NCBI RefSeq assembly: GCF_000373265.1
Contig: NZ_KB890761.1
Span: 186,001 to 250,000, forward strand
DNA length: 64,000 bases
Direction of reading: 5' to 3'
Origin: Pontibacter roseus DSM 17521
Lineage (GTDB): Bacteria > Bacteroidota > Bacteroidia > Cytophagales > Hymenobacteraceae
Of this stretch, positions 11,880-20,385 are shown piece after piece. Position 1 is the first letter of the stretch. Every line of letters starts with the position of its first letter. Below the pieces are notes generated by a model, which saw nothing but the letters and a program-made list of their open reading frames with translations, made no database searches and was not told the origin of the DNA. Both the position numbers and the translations under genes were made by a program.

Positions 11880-12839
11880 ATGGAGCCAATATTACAAGAA
11901 AACCCGAATCGCTTTGTTCTTTTCCCGATACAGCACGATGAGGTGTGGCAAATGTATAAGAAGGCAGAAGCCAGCTTCTGGACCGCTGAAGAGATTGACC
12001 TGTCGCAGGACCAGAAAGACTGGGAGAACCTGAACGACGGCGAGCGCCACTTCATCAGCCATGTGCTGGCCTTTTTCGCAGCCTCTGACGGCATCGTAAA
12101 CGAGAACCTGGCCATCAACTTCATGCAGGAGGTACAACTACCGGAGGCGCGCTGCTTCTACGGCTTCCAGATTATGATGGAGAACATCCACGCGGAAACC
12201 TACTCCTTGCTGATTGATACCTATATCAAGAAACAGTCCGAGAAGGATTACCTGTTCAACGCGCTGGAGACGGTGCCGTGCGTGAAGAAGAAAGGCGAAT
12301 GGGCCTTGAAGTGGATTAACAGCGAGAACTTTACCGAGCGGCTAATCGCCTTTGCGGCTGTGGAGGGCATTTTCTTCTCCGGCTCTTTCTGCTCCATCTT
12401 CTGGCTCAAGAAACGTGGCCTGATGCCAGGGCTGACCTTCTCCAACGAACTGATTTCCCGTGACGAGGGCCTGCATTGTGACTTCGCCTGCCTGCTCTAC
12501 TCCATGCTGAACGAAAAGCTGCCTGAAAGCCGTGTGCACGAGATTATACGTGATGCAGTGGAATTCGAGAAGGAGTTCGTGACGGACGCATTGCCGGTGG
12601 ACCTGATTGGCATGAACGCCAAGCTCATGAGCCAGTACATCGAGTTCGTGGCCGACCGCTTGCTGGTGGCCCTGGGCTGCAGCAAGCTCTACAACGCTAC
12701 CAACCCCTTCGATTTCATGGAGATGATTTCGCTGCAGGGCAAGACCAACTTTTTTGAGAAGCGCGTGGGCGAGTACCAGAAAGCCGGCGTGATGGGCGAC
12801 AAAGACAAAAACGTGTTCTCGCTGGACGAGGACTTTTAA
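11880..12839 (+). CDS. nrdB: Class Ia ribonucleotide reductase small subunit
   Basis: A 319-residue R2 subunit that houses the diiron-tyrosyl radical used to reduce ribonucleotides. By alignment to known R2 proteins the iron ligands are D40, E101, H104, E162, E196 and H199, and the radical tyrosine is Y108 (ENIHAETY). Blocks such as [12 protein letters not shown] and [19 protein letters not shown] resemble eukaryotic R2 more than E. coli NrdB, as is common in Bacteroidota. The order nrdB then nrdA is reversed from E. coli, with a 345-bp spacer. Confidence 0.96.
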   Translation: MEPILQENPNRFVLFPIQHDEVWQMYKKAEASFWTAEEIDLSQDQKDWENLNDGERHFISHVLAFFAASDGIVNENLAINFMQEVQLPEARCFYGFQIMMENIHAETYSLLIDTYIKKQSEKDYLFNALETVPCVKKKGEWALKWINSENFTERLIAFAAVEGIFFSGSFCSIFWLKKRGLMPGLTFSNELISRDEGLHCDFACLLYSMLNEKLPESRVHEIIRDAVEFEKEFVTDALPVDLIGMNAKLMSQYIEFVADRLLVALGCSKLYNATNPFDFMEMISLQGKTNFFEKRVGEYQKAGVMGDKDKNVFSLDEDF

Positions 12840-13184
12840 CTACTTGAAATACTTAGTAAGTTTAGGAGACAAAGGGAGCGGGGCATCCGGCCCTGCCCTT
12901 CCTGAATTACCAACTCGTCGGGCGCAGGTATAGCGATGTGTTTCCGCTTGCCGCTCCGACATCAAAACGGCCCTTAGCGCCACTGGGGCAGGTTCTGCCC
13001 CGACACCTGTGAAAGCATTAGGCTTAACTTATAAAGTATAGTATTCCAACGGCTTACGACTATATCTGCGTATCGCCTTATGAATATATTAGCATGTTTC
13101 AACCGGCTGCCTTCGGCAGCGGCTTTTCTATATCTATCTTTAATTAATCACCCGGGCCCTTGACACCCGCTAAATGTATAGGCT
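12840..13184 (+). other. nrdB-nrdA spacer with two hairpins
   Basis: No gene seen. It holds a 7-bp hairpin GGGGCAG-GTT-CTGCCCC (12985-13001) and a stronger one, GCTGCC-TTC-GGCAGC near 13107-13121, followed by GGCTTTT, which could act as a weak terminator or attenuator. TATCTTTA near 13135, one base off TAnnTTTG, is the best candidate for a separate nrdA promoter. Confidence 0.5.
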
Positions 13185-15563
13185 ATGTTAGTAGTTAAAC
13201 GTGACGGCAGACGCGAATCCGTCAAATTCGACAAAATTACCGCACGCATCGAGAAGCTGTGCTATGGTCTGAACATGGACTACGTGTCACCGATTGAGGT
13301 GGCCAAGAAAGTCATTGACGGCATCTACGACGGCGTAACGACCATTGAGTTGGACAACCTCGCGGCTGAGACGGCCGCCTCGCTCACCACCAAGCACCCC
13401 GACTACGCGGTATTGGCGGCACGCGTGGCCATTTCGAGCCTGCACAAGGTGACGAGCAAGTCGTTCTCCAACACCATGAAGCGCCTCTATACCTACGAGG
13501 ACCCGAAGACGGGAGAGAACGCTTCGCTGTTGGCCAAGGATGTGTATGAAATCATCCGAAAGCACGCCAACACGCTGGATTCGACCATCATCTATGACCG
13601 GGACTACAACTACGATTATTTTGGATACAAGACGCTGGAGCGTTCCTACCTGCTTCGCCTAGACGGCAAGATAGTGGAGCGGCCCCAGCATATGTTGATG
13701 CGTGTGGCCGTGGGTATCCACAAGGAGGACATCGAATCTGCCATCGAGACTTATAATCTCATGTCTGAAAAGTGGTTTACGCACGCCACACCAACGTTAT
13801 TCAATGCCGGCACGCCAAAGCCGCAGCTGTCCTCGTGCTTCCTGCTCACCATGCAGGACGACAGCATACCGGGCATCTATGATACGCTGAAGCAATGTGC
13901 CCAGATTTCGCAAAGCGCCGGCGGCATCGGCCTGAGCATCCACAACGTGCGCGCCACGGGCTCCTACATCAAGGGCACCAACGGCACGAGCAACGGCATT
14001 ATACCTATGCTGAAGGTGTTTAACGACACGGCCCGCTATGTGGACCAGGGCGGCGGCAAGCGCAAAGGCGCTTTCGCGATATACCTGGAGCCATGGCATG
14101 CCGACATCTTCGAGTTCCTGGACCTGAAGAAGAACCATGGCAAGGAAGAGAACCGCGCCCGTGACCTGTTCTACGCCCTCTGGACGCCAGACCTGTTCAT
14201 GAAGCGCGTGGAAGAGAACGGCAGCTGGAGCCTGTTCTGCCCGAACGAGGCACCTGGGCTTGGCGACTGCTGGGGACAGGACTTCGAGCGCCTCTATGAA
14301 AAGTATGAGCGCGAGGGCCGTGCCCGCAAGACGGTGAAGGCGCAGGACCTGTGGTTTGCCGTACTGGAGTCGCAGATTGAAACCGGCACGCCGTACATGC
14401 TCTATAAGGACCACGCGAACCGCAAGAGCAATCAGCAGAACCTGGGTACCATCAAGAGCTCCAACCTCTGCACCGAGATTATGGAGTATACCAGCCACGA
14501 CGAGGTAGCGGTATGTAACTTGGCCTCGCTGGCGCTGCCACGCTACGTGAAGGAGGAGAACGGCCATAAGGTGTTCGACCACCAGAAGCTTTTTGACGTG
14601 ACGTACCACGTGACCAAAAACCTGAACAAGGTAATTGATATCAACTACTACCCGGTGCCGGAGGCGAAGAACTCCAACATGCGCCACCGTCCAATCGGGC
14701 TGGGTGTGCAGGGCCTGGCGGATACCTTCATTGCGCTGCGTATGCCATTCGAGAGCGAAGAGGCACGCGGCCTGAACAAGGACATCTTCGAGACAATTTA
14801 CTTTGCGGCCATGACGGCTTCTAAGGACCTGGCCAAGAAGAATGGAGCCTACGAGACCTTCAAAGGCTCTCCGCTGTCAGAAGGCAGGTTCCAGTTTGAT
14901 ATGTGGGGTATAACACCAGACAGCGGCCGCTGGGATTGGGAAGAGCTGCGCCAGGAAGTGATGACACACGGCGTGCGCAACTCGCTGTTGGTAGCGCCAA
15001 TGCCGACGGCTTCTACGGCTCAGATTTTGGGCAACAACGAATCGTTTGAGCCTTATACCTCCAACATCTATGTACGCCGCGTGCTTTCCGGAGAGTTCAT
15101 GGTGGTGAACAAGCACCTGCTGAAGGACCTTATTGGTCTAGGTTTGTGGAACGACAAGATGAAGCAGGACATCATCGCGGCCAACGGCTCGGTGCAGGAG
15201 ATTAAAACTATTCCGCAGAACATCAAAGACCTGTACAAGACGGTATGGGAAATCAGCCAGCGCACGGTGATTGACATGAGCGCCGACCGCGGTGCCTACA
15301 TCTGCCAGAGCCAGTCGCTGAACCTGCACGTGCAGAACGTGAACTTCGGCAAGCTGACTTCCATGCACTTCCATTCGTGGAAGAAAGGCCTGAAGACCGG
15401 CATGTACTACCTGCGCACCAAGGCCGCTGTTGACGCCATCAAGTTCACGGTGGAGAAACAGGCCGCTGAAACCCTGGAGCCAGTTTACAACCAGGACCAG
15501 AATCGCAGCGACATGAGCTGCTCTCTGGATAATCCAGACGCTTGCGAAGCTTGCGGATCGTAA
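13185..15563 (+). CDS. nrdA: Class Ia ribonucleotide reductase large subunit
   Basis: A 792-residue R1 subunit. Residues 1-90 form an ATP-cone ([16 protein letters not shown]) for allosteric activity control. The active-site cysteines are C218 (SSCFLL) and C444 (VCNLASL), the redox pair, and C429 (NLCTEI), the thiyl radical position. The C-terminal CEACGS supplies the shuttle pair C787/C790 that is re-reduced by thioredoxin or glutaredoxin. Substrate is ribonucleoside diphosphate. Works with NrdB encoded just upstream. A clear terminator follows. Confidence 0.97.
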   Translation: MLVVKRDGRRESVKFDKITARIEKLCYGLNMDYVSPIEVAKKVIDGIYDGVTTIELDNLAAETAASLTTKHPDYAVLAARVAISSLHKVTSKSFSNTMKRLYTYEDPKTGENASLLAKDVYEIIRKHANTLDSTIIYDRDYNYDYFGYKTLERSYLLRLDGKIVERPQHMLMRVAVGIHKEDIESAIETYNLMSEKWFTHATPTLFNAGTPKPQLSSCFLLTMQDDSIPGIYDTLKQCAQISQSAGGIGLSIHNVRATGSYIKGTNGTSNGIIPMLKVFNDTARYVDQGGGKRKGAFAIYLEPWHADIFEFLDLKKNHGKEENRARDLFYALWTPDLFMKRVEENGSWSLFCPNEAPGLGDCWGQDFERLYEKYEREGRARKTVKAQDLWFAVLESQIETGTPYMLYKDHANRKSNQQNLGTIKSSNLCTEIMEYTSHDEVAVCNLASLALPRYVKEENGHKVFDHQKLFDVTYHVTKNLNKVIDINYYPVPEAKNSNMRHRPIGLGVQGLADTFIALRMPFESEEARGLNKDIFETIYFAAMTASKDLAKKNGAYETFKGSPLSEGRFQFDMWGITPDSGRWDWEELRQEVMTHGVRNSLLVAPMPTASTAQILGNNESFEPYTSNIYVRRVLSGEFMVVNKHLLKDLIGLGLWNDKMKQDIIAANGSVQEIKTIPQNIKDLYKTVWEISQRTVIDMSADRGAYICQSQSLNLHVQNVNFGKLTSMHFHSWKKGLKTGMYYLRTKAAVDAIKFTVEKQAAETLEPVYNQDQNRSDMSCSLDNPDACEACGS

Positions 15564-15569
15564 ATAACT

Positions 15570-15601
15570 GAAGGGAGGGCTTATTGCCCTCCTTCTTTTT
15601 T
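15570..15601 (+). terminator. nrdA terminator
   Basis: GAAGGGAGGGC / GCCCTCCTTC stem with one bulge, loop TTATT, followed by six T residues. Confidence 0.88.
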
Positions 15602-15698
15602 GCGCAAAGCAAGTGTATCCTATGTTACTGCTGATTCCCCGTCAGTGGGTGGAATACTGTTGTCTAAAAATTATATTACTAGATAAAATCCCTAGAGC

Positions 15699-16670
15699 AT
15701 GTTGAAAGTAACCTCGGCTTCCTATGTGGAAGCTGAACTGAAGAAAAGGCTTTCTATTCCAGCGCAGGTATTTTCAAATCACTTCCAAGCTATATGCAAA
15801 CACTTGGAAAATGATACAGATGCCTACAGCCTAGAAAAGGTAAAATATTTTAATTCACGACTTTTTAGTAAACCTAACTGTCAATATGAGAGGATTAAGA
15901 AGATACTATGGAATTCTTGGAGCACCGAATACGCCTTACATCTAACAGCAAAACAAGGGAATCCAGATTATTATAGACACGCCTTACATTGGTCTTTCCC
16001 ACAAGCGTATTACACTTGTTACCTTAATATGCACGCTTTTTGCTTAGCTATTGGGGATCGGAGGGAATCCCACCTAGACTTGATTAGAGCTTTCGGGGAT
16101 AGAGTAAAAAACAGGCAGTATCCCGGTTCTATAAGTTTTTTTGCTGAAGGAAATTATGAGGAGTATTCCATTTCCAACCTTCCATTACACAATATAAAAT
16201 CAGCTATCACACAAATAAAAAGCGATGCAGATGCGCAGTCGCAAATAGCAACCTTTCTTAAATCTACTAGGTCAAATCTTGCAAAGTATCACCGCGAGAA
16301 AAGACAAAAGTCTGCAGTCCCAATCACAACAAAATCGGGTGCGATATGTCAGAGCTTCAATAAAAACCAATGGAAGCTTATTACAGATAATCTCGGCCCA
16401 ACTACAATGTTCGACATTCTTTATAGGCTTAGAATTAAAGCAAATTATAATGATATAGAGTCTTTTATGCATGCTGAAATTGATTTCACCCAATTCCATA
16501 ATTGCTTAATAAGCATTGTCAATTATCTAAACTTCATGCATGAGGCGTACTTAGCTAAAGCTATTGGCTATCGGAAATACCTAAATATTGTTGAAACGTT
16601 CCCAGGTCATTCAAAAGATAACTTTGTTAGAGCTAGGTATGAGGAGCGAATAGCAACATTTGTGAAATAG
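15699..16670 (+). CDS. AT-rich orphan protein, possible HEPN fold
   Basis: A 323-residue protein of unknown function. The gene is visibly AT-richer than its neighbours (by eye near 40% GC against well above 50%) and contains no copy of the 8-mer that is frequent elsewhere, both hints of recent acquisition. Two segments look HEPN-like: QAYYTCYLNMHAFCLAIGDR followed by SHLDLIRAF, resembling the YYAAFHAA...K-x-H block, and YRLRIKANYNDIESFM, resembling the R-x-x-ADYDDF block. RSNLAKYH (about residues 190-200) could be an R-x4-6-H nuclease motif. HEPN proteins are often toxin or abortive-infection RNases. No nucleotidyltransferase partner is adjacent. The assignment is inference by eye and could be wrong; the reading frame itself is convincing. 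Confidence 0.5.
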   Translation: MLKVTSASYVEAELKKRLSIPAQVFSNHFQAICKHLENDTDAYSLEKVKYFNSRLFSKPNCQYERIKKILWNSWSTEYALHLTAKQGNPDYYRHALHWSFPQAYYTCYLNMHAFCLAIGDRRESHLDLIRAFGDRVKNRQYPGSISFFAEGNYEEYSISNLPLHNIKSAITQIKSDADAQSQIATFLKSTRSNLAKYHREKRQKSAVPITTKSGAICQSFNKNQWKLITDNLGPTTMFDILYRLRIKANYNDIESFMHAEIDFTQFHNCLISIVNYLNFMHEAYLAKAIGYRKYLNIVETFPGHSKDNFVRARYEERIATFVK

Positions 16671-16733
16671 CCCAAAGCCTTGCAGTGTGCGCAGTTCCTG
16701 CGATTGTCTGGACCGGAACGGCTACAATACCCA

Positions 16734-17132
16734 CTACTCCATCAACCAGGCCAGAGCCTCCTGCTTGCTCTTGAAATCCCGGAGTGTGAGGTTGAGACCG
16801 TACGTGTGTCCCTTGTTAATCATGCTGTCAACCGAGTCCCGGGTGGTGTCAAACTGAGAGGGGAGGTGGGCGTAGCGCTGCAGCGGGCTCTTCGCCATGT
16901 TGGGCACGTGCACCTCCAGGCTCCATTCCAAGTCATCAGGCGTGATTGGCCCCATGCGTCTGTCATCGGCCAGCCACTTGGTCAGGGAGAAGCGGTTAAT
17001 CATCTCCAGGCACAGCAGGAAAGACTCCCGCAGCTCTGCGCCATGCAACCGACCTGTCCACTCGGCTATACCTAACTGGGATTGCTTGTCAAAAGAAAGC
17101 TTTACGAAATTGTTTTGAAAGAAAAGTTGCAT
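16734..17132 (-). CDS. SpoIIAA-like (STAS-fold) protein, tandem paralog A
   Basis: A 132-residue cytosolic protein, clearly related to the next gene (17240-17662): both share W-x-G-x-L-x-GAE, the LCLxxIxR helix, WLxDDRxM, DLxWSLEVxVP and a C-terminal EALAWLxE. The fold pattern suggests a SpoIIAA/STAS-like domain, a family that binds small molecules or partner proteins; the function is unknown. ATG 17132 (MQLFFQNNF) is chosen over 17144 because it aligns with the paralog start. It is convergent with the AT-rich orphan. Confidence 0.65.
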   Translation of the reverse strand: MQLFFQNNFVKLSFDKQSQLGIAEWTGRLHGAELRESFLLCLEMINRFSLTKWLADDRRMGPITPDDLEWSLEVHVPNMAKSPLQRYAHLPSQFDTTRDSVDSMINKGHTYGLNLTLRDFKSKQEALAWLME

Positions 17133-17239
17133 TGCAGCCGCCACGTATCTACCAAGTATAATCTAAAACATGTCACTACAGGATAAAGCAGCGTTGGCTG
17201 CCATTCCTATACCTGCAAATATAAGCGAAAAGTTAAACT

Positions 17240-17662
17240 TCAGGTATGCTGCGTAGCTACCGGCTCCAGCAGCCAGGCCAGCGCGTCTTGTTCGTGCGCA
17301 AACTCCCGAATCACCAGCTGCTGCCCCAGTTTGTTTCTTTTCTCGTGCATGACTTCCATCGCTTGCTGGTTCTCCTTGAACACGGATGGCAACAGCGCCA
17401 GGCGCAACACTGAGCCTGCCACAATTCGGGGCACGAACACCTCCAGGCTCCATTGCAAATCGGCGGGGAGAATGGATTGCATGTTGCGGTCGTCGCCCAG
17501 CCAGCCGCTCAGCTCGTACCTGTCTATCAAATCCAGACACAGCAAGGTGGCCTCCCGAAACTCGGCCCCACTGAGCTGCCCATTCCAGATGGCTTTTCCC
17601 AGGCGCAACTCCTTGTTGTAATAGATGGCAACGAAATTGTCTTTGAAGTAAAGGTCAAACAT
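17240..17662 (-). CDS. SpoIIAA-like (STAS-fold) protein, tandem paralog B
   Basis: A 140-residue paralog of the neighbouring gene, over half of the conserved core positions being identical by eye (WNGQLSGAEFRE, LCLDLIDRYELSGWLGDDR, DLQWSLEVFVP, DALAWLLE). The open frame continues 75 codons upstream to 17887, but that extension has no counterpart in the paralogs and is rich in low-complexity residues, so ATG 17662 (MFDLYFKDNF) is chosen. Function unknown. Confidence 0.65.
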   Translation of the reverse strand: MFDLYFKDNFVAIYYNKELRLGKAIWNGQLSGAEFREATLLCLDLIDRYELSGWLGDDRNMQSILPADLQWSLEVFVPRIVAGSVLRLALLPSVFKENQQAMEVMHEKRNKLGQQLVIREFAHEQDALAWLLEPVATQHT

Positions 17663-18068
17663 GCAGTGGGGCAACTGTTGGAGTGACAAATGATGGATAA
17701 ATAAGGACAAAATACAAGTATTGGGTTGAATAGTTTGCAAATAGCTGGCTTTTGCCTTCACCATGGCCTTGCAGCTTAAAAGCAGCGCCTCTTCCCCGGA
17801 AAGCTGACCACTTTTTCCCATGCTCGGGCCTTCCCCATATTTACTCAGGTATACCCTCGCCAAAACTGTAACTTGGTAAAGGGCCATTTTGCACTACTCC
17901 CTGATGGGTGCCGTGAAAGAACGACAATTTGACCTGATTCCTTGGCACTTTAAATATGGTTCAAGCCACTTTGACGCATGTTTTGCCATCGCAGCGCTTG
18001 GAGGGTGGCATCCCCCTATTGGCACTCATTTTGCATTAATGCCTTTGAAAACGAAAGAGGAGAAAGAG
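17663..18068. other. Divergent intergenic region upstream of paralog B and hsp20
   Basis: Frames are open on both strands but show no domain. I see no CIRCE element (TTAGCACTC-N9-GAGTGCTAA) and no perfect TAnnTTTG. Regulatory sites for both flanking genes must lie here. Confidence 0.4.
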
Positions 18069-18455
18069 ATGAAAATCATAAAAAATAAAGAGTTCCTACG
18101 CAACATTGCACACCAGATTGACTTGTTCAATACGCTGGGTGGTGGTGTGAGTGAGACATATGCCGATATAAAGAAATACAAGAAAGGGGCAGTCATTGAG
18201 GTATGGGCGGCCGGCGTGAATCCGGAAGCATTCCGTGTGGTGCTGCACCAGAACCAGGTGACGGTGTTCTCGGTGCTGCAAAGCCAGGACAACCCAGAGA
18301 TGGCGGCTCCTATGTTTACACGCATTTTTATGCTTCCGCCTCAGGTGGACCTAAGCCGCATTGAAGCAGTGTATGAGGATGGCCAACTCCTGGTAAAGCT
18401 GCCTTACCACGACTCAGCACTGAACCCGCGCGAGATTGAAATCAAGCAGAAATAA
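18069..18455 (+). CDS. Hsp20/alpha-crystallin family small heat shock protein
   Basis: A 128-residue protein with an alpha-crystallin-type domain: AAGVNPEAFRVVLHQNQVTV is the beta3-beta5 region, FTRIFMLPPQVDLSRIEAVY the beta7 and L57 region, and DGQLLVKLPY the beta9 strand. Such proteins are ATP-independent holdases for unfolding proteins. The open frame extends to 17889, but the ATG at 18069 follows a GAGGAGAAAGAG ribosome site and gives the usual family length. No C-terminal IxI motif is clear; EIEIKQK is the nearest, so oligomer assembly may differ. Confidence 0.75.
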   Translation: MKIIKNKEFLRNIAHQIDLFNTLGGGVSETYADIKKYKKGAVIEVWAAGVNPEAFRVVLHQNQVTVFSVLQSQDNPEMAAPMFTRIFMLPPQVDLSRIEAVYEDGQLLVKLPYHDSALNPREIEIKQK

Positions 18456-18461
18456 TACATA

Positions 18462-18526
18462 GCCAAACCCCATAAAGCAGGAAGGGCTACCATGATGGTA
18501 GCCCTTCCTGCTTTATGGGGTTTGGC
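18462..18526. terminator. Perfect 32-bp-arm inverted repeat, bidirectional terminator
   Basis: Two perfect 32-nt arms separated by a single G. An inner GC-rich stem is flanked by AAAGC and GCTTT tracts, followed by further pairing. It sits between convergent hsp20 and the gene at 18534 and should end both. Confidence 0.85.
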
Positions 18527-18533
18527 ACCGGCT

Positions 18534-18791
18534 CTACACGAACTTAGCTTTGATGATGGACGTCAGGTAGTCAAACACCTCTACCGTCTCTTTGTCGTAG
18601 CTGAAGATGTTGTATTGGTCCGCGGTCGTCTTCATGACGCGGCACCCGTTTTCTATCATCATAAAGATGAGCTCACGCAGCCTGTACGGGTGACCGGCTA
18701 CGTTTAGGACGCAAACAGCATCACTGCTCTCTACCTGCAGGAACATGTGCTGCACTTCGTTCACATCCGTCATGTTGTTTGATTCAGACAT
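18534..18791 (-). CDS. Small protein of unknown function
   Basis: An 85-residue soluble protein, not recognised. It is mildly acidic at the N-terminus, with a central HPYRLRELIFMMIENGCRV helix and C-terminal FDYLTSIIKAKFV. The upstream extension of the frame to 18971 is hydrophobic and unlike the rest; ATG 18791 (MSESNNMTDV) is preferred. Size and strand pattern resemble the next small gene, but the sequences are not alike. Confidence 0.5.
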   Translation of the reverse strand: MSESNNMTDVNEVQHMFLQVESSDAVCVLNVAGHPYRLRELIFMMIENGCRVMKTTADQYNIFSYDKETVEVFDYLTSIIKAKFV

Positions 18792-19191
18792 GGTTATTCT
18801 ACTTTGGCTAATTATACCTAAGCAAAATATTGACCAGAAAAGTGCCGCCATGCCACTATAATCTGGTACTATCAGCGAGACTCCACAAAAAAAACAAAGC
18901 AAACTTAGGGCAGTCAAATACTGGTATACCTGCTCTGCAGCAATTACCTGCGCGGATGCTCTTTCCGCCACCCAACCACCGCCAGTATAAACCAGACAGG
19001 GTAAAAGGGCGAGAGCACAGCGGCGAGATAAGGGTCTACTGCCAGCGAAACAATGACTTGCAGGAGTAGGTTTGCAATAAATCCGAAGAAGGCGATTTTG
19101 TAATACTTGTTCCAGGTGCTCATGAAGTGTTCATACGGCTATCGGAAGAATAGGGGACCAAGGCTGAGGTATGGCAAGGGCAGTAAACAAA

Positions 19192-19216
19192 AATACCCGG
19201 GTCAGACCCGGGTATT
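19192..19216 (-). terminator. Terminator overlapping the 3' end of the coding sequence at 19202
   Basis: AATACCCGGGT-CAG-ACCCGGGTATT, a perfect 11-bp stem followed on the minus strand by TTTTTG. The last codons (Asn-Thr-Arg-Val) form the first arm and the TGA stop lies in the loop region. Confidence 0.85.
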
Positions 19217-19468
19217 CATGATTCTGAACGCTTCCGCGCGCGATATGTTCTTTTCTAAAACCAGCGGTGGATCGTCTTCTTTCGAAATTACTAGCGTGTA
19301 GTTGTTGTTGGCGTCCTGATAATAGATAAGCGTCGTCAAATCTTCGTAACCTATACTAAAGATTTTCCGTGTTTGATCACTATAGTTGAAATAGTGATTG
19401 TCTAATTTAATATTCTTCAATAGCCTCATATCCCTACATACTTCTGGTATTTTAACGGACTTTATCAT
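19202..19468 (-). CDS. Small protein of unknown function
   Basis: An 88-residue soluble protein in an AT-rich stretch, not recognised. It has alternating strand-like segments (HYFNYSDQTRKIFSIGY, TTLIYYQDANNNYTLVIS) and a C-terminal ISRAEAFRIM helix. The frame opens at a TTG (19489), but a GATATTTG element at 19480-19487 overlaps it, so the ATG at 19468 is chosen, 11 nt downstream of that element. The terminator overlaps its end, which supports a real transcription unit. Confidence 0.5.
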   Translation of the reverse strand: MIKSVKIPEVCRDMRLLKNIKLDNHYFNYSDQTRKIFSIGYEDLTTLIYYQDANNNYTLVISKEDDPPLVLEKNISRAEAFRIMNTRV

Positions 19469-19489
19469 CTTGATTGTTTCAAATATCAA

Positions 19490-19874
19490 CTATGTGCAAC
19501 TAGATTCTTCTTTTTTTACCAGAAATTGCACATTTGCTCCTCACTAAGAATACAGGCAGCTGCACTAAAACTTTATTATCTCTCTTGATATCAGCAACAA
19601 ACAATATGGCAGCATATGAATATAGAGGCCGATGGATGCCATGGGTTTTGTACAAAATCCTGTAGCTTTTCCATACCTCCACCTAAGGCAAATACCTGCT
19701 ATCGATTAACTGGACACCTATCATATTATTACCATTAGGAATCAGCTGATGGGCCGCTTATAATAAGGTATGGCGTCCTATTGAATCGGATAGTATATTT
19801 AGGGAAAAGAGCGGTATATTTAAAGGCTGCTGGCCTCAAACAAGGCTCTGGCGGCAGATGAGCGATGAACCAAG
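19490..19874. other. AT-rich spacer before the GNAT remnant
   Basis: No supported gene. A 60-codon minus frame (19500-19682) has no domain. Two near-identical GTATATTTA-like words lie near 19793-19822. If a longer acetyltransferase once stood here, its core domain is no longer readable. Confidence 0.4.
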
Positions 19875-20018
19875 ATGGAGAATGCGATACAACCTATACC
19901 TAGCCAGCAGTTAGAAACTGTGACGCTGAATGCCTACGTAGCTAACAGCGCCGCCCATAGTTTTTACTTCCGGGAAGGGTATCACACTAAGAGCTTTCAC
20001 TTCTTCAAAAGCCTGTAA
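19875..20018 (+). pseudogene. C-terminal remnant of a GNAT acetyltransferase
   Basis: A 47-codon frame. Its second half, reading LNAYVANSAAHSFYFREGY and then HTKSFHFFKSL before the TAA, matches the end of GNAT N-acetyltransferases (N-x-x-A-x-x-F-Y-x-x-x-G-Y/F). The acetyl-CoA-binding R/Q-x-x-G-x-G/A motif is missing, and an in-frame TGA at 19866 closes the frame upstream. It is therefore probably a decayed gene. Its stop lies 1 nt before the next ATG, as if the intact gene was once the first of a coupled pair. Confidence 0.55.
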
Positions 20019-20019
20019 C

Positions 20020-20325
20020 ATGTCTGCAAGCAATCAAAACCGCCTGTATGGCCTGTTTTATTTTATTGTGTTTGAGGTGGTGGTGTTCTTCGGGCTGCGC
20101 TACCTGGTGGCAGACATGGGCATGGATGACCAGTACCAGGCAGAAAACACCATTGTGCCGAATTGGGTAAAAGCCGTAACTTTTATCCTGCTGTATATTT
20201 TGTGCGTACTCATTGCCGTTGTAATGGTAAGCAACCTGGTGCCCAGCAAACACAGGGGGCAGCTCATGAGTTGGGTATACCTGTCGCTGGTGGGTATGCT
20301 GGTCATGCTGGCACTCATCTTTTGA
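20020..20325 (+). CDS. Small membrane protein, three predicted helices
   Basis: A 101-residue protein, not recognised. Hydrophobic segments lie at about residues 10-27 (GLFYFIVFEVVVFFGLRY), 48-70 and 80-100, the last reaching the C-terminus. It begins 1 nt after the stop of the GNAT remnant. Likely an inner membrane protein of unknown role. Confidence 0.6.
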   Translation: MSASNQNRLYGLFYFIVFEVVVFFGLRYLVADMGMDDQYQAENTIVPNWVKAVTFILLYILCVLIAVVMVSNLVPSKHRGQLMSWVYLSLVGMLVMLALIF

Positions 20326-20385
20326 CGCGGTCGCTCCGTATGCCTCTTATTCCCTAGCATTTATCCTGAATTTCAGATACATCAC

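Noticed and set aside
12985-13001. GC hairpin after nrdB as a terminator
   Set aside because: It lacks a T tract and lies about 150 bp after the stop; kept only as part of the spacer.
17663-17887. N-terminal extension of SpoIIAA-like paralog B
   Set aside because: No counterpart in the two related proteins and no start evidence; treated as upstream DNA.
17889-18068. CIRCE or sigma-32 style heat-shock site before hsp20
   Set aside because: No TTAGCACTC-N9-GAGTGCTAA and no convincing -35/-10 of that type.
19500-19682. 60-codon minus-strand frame
   Set aside because: No recognisable features and AT-rich context.
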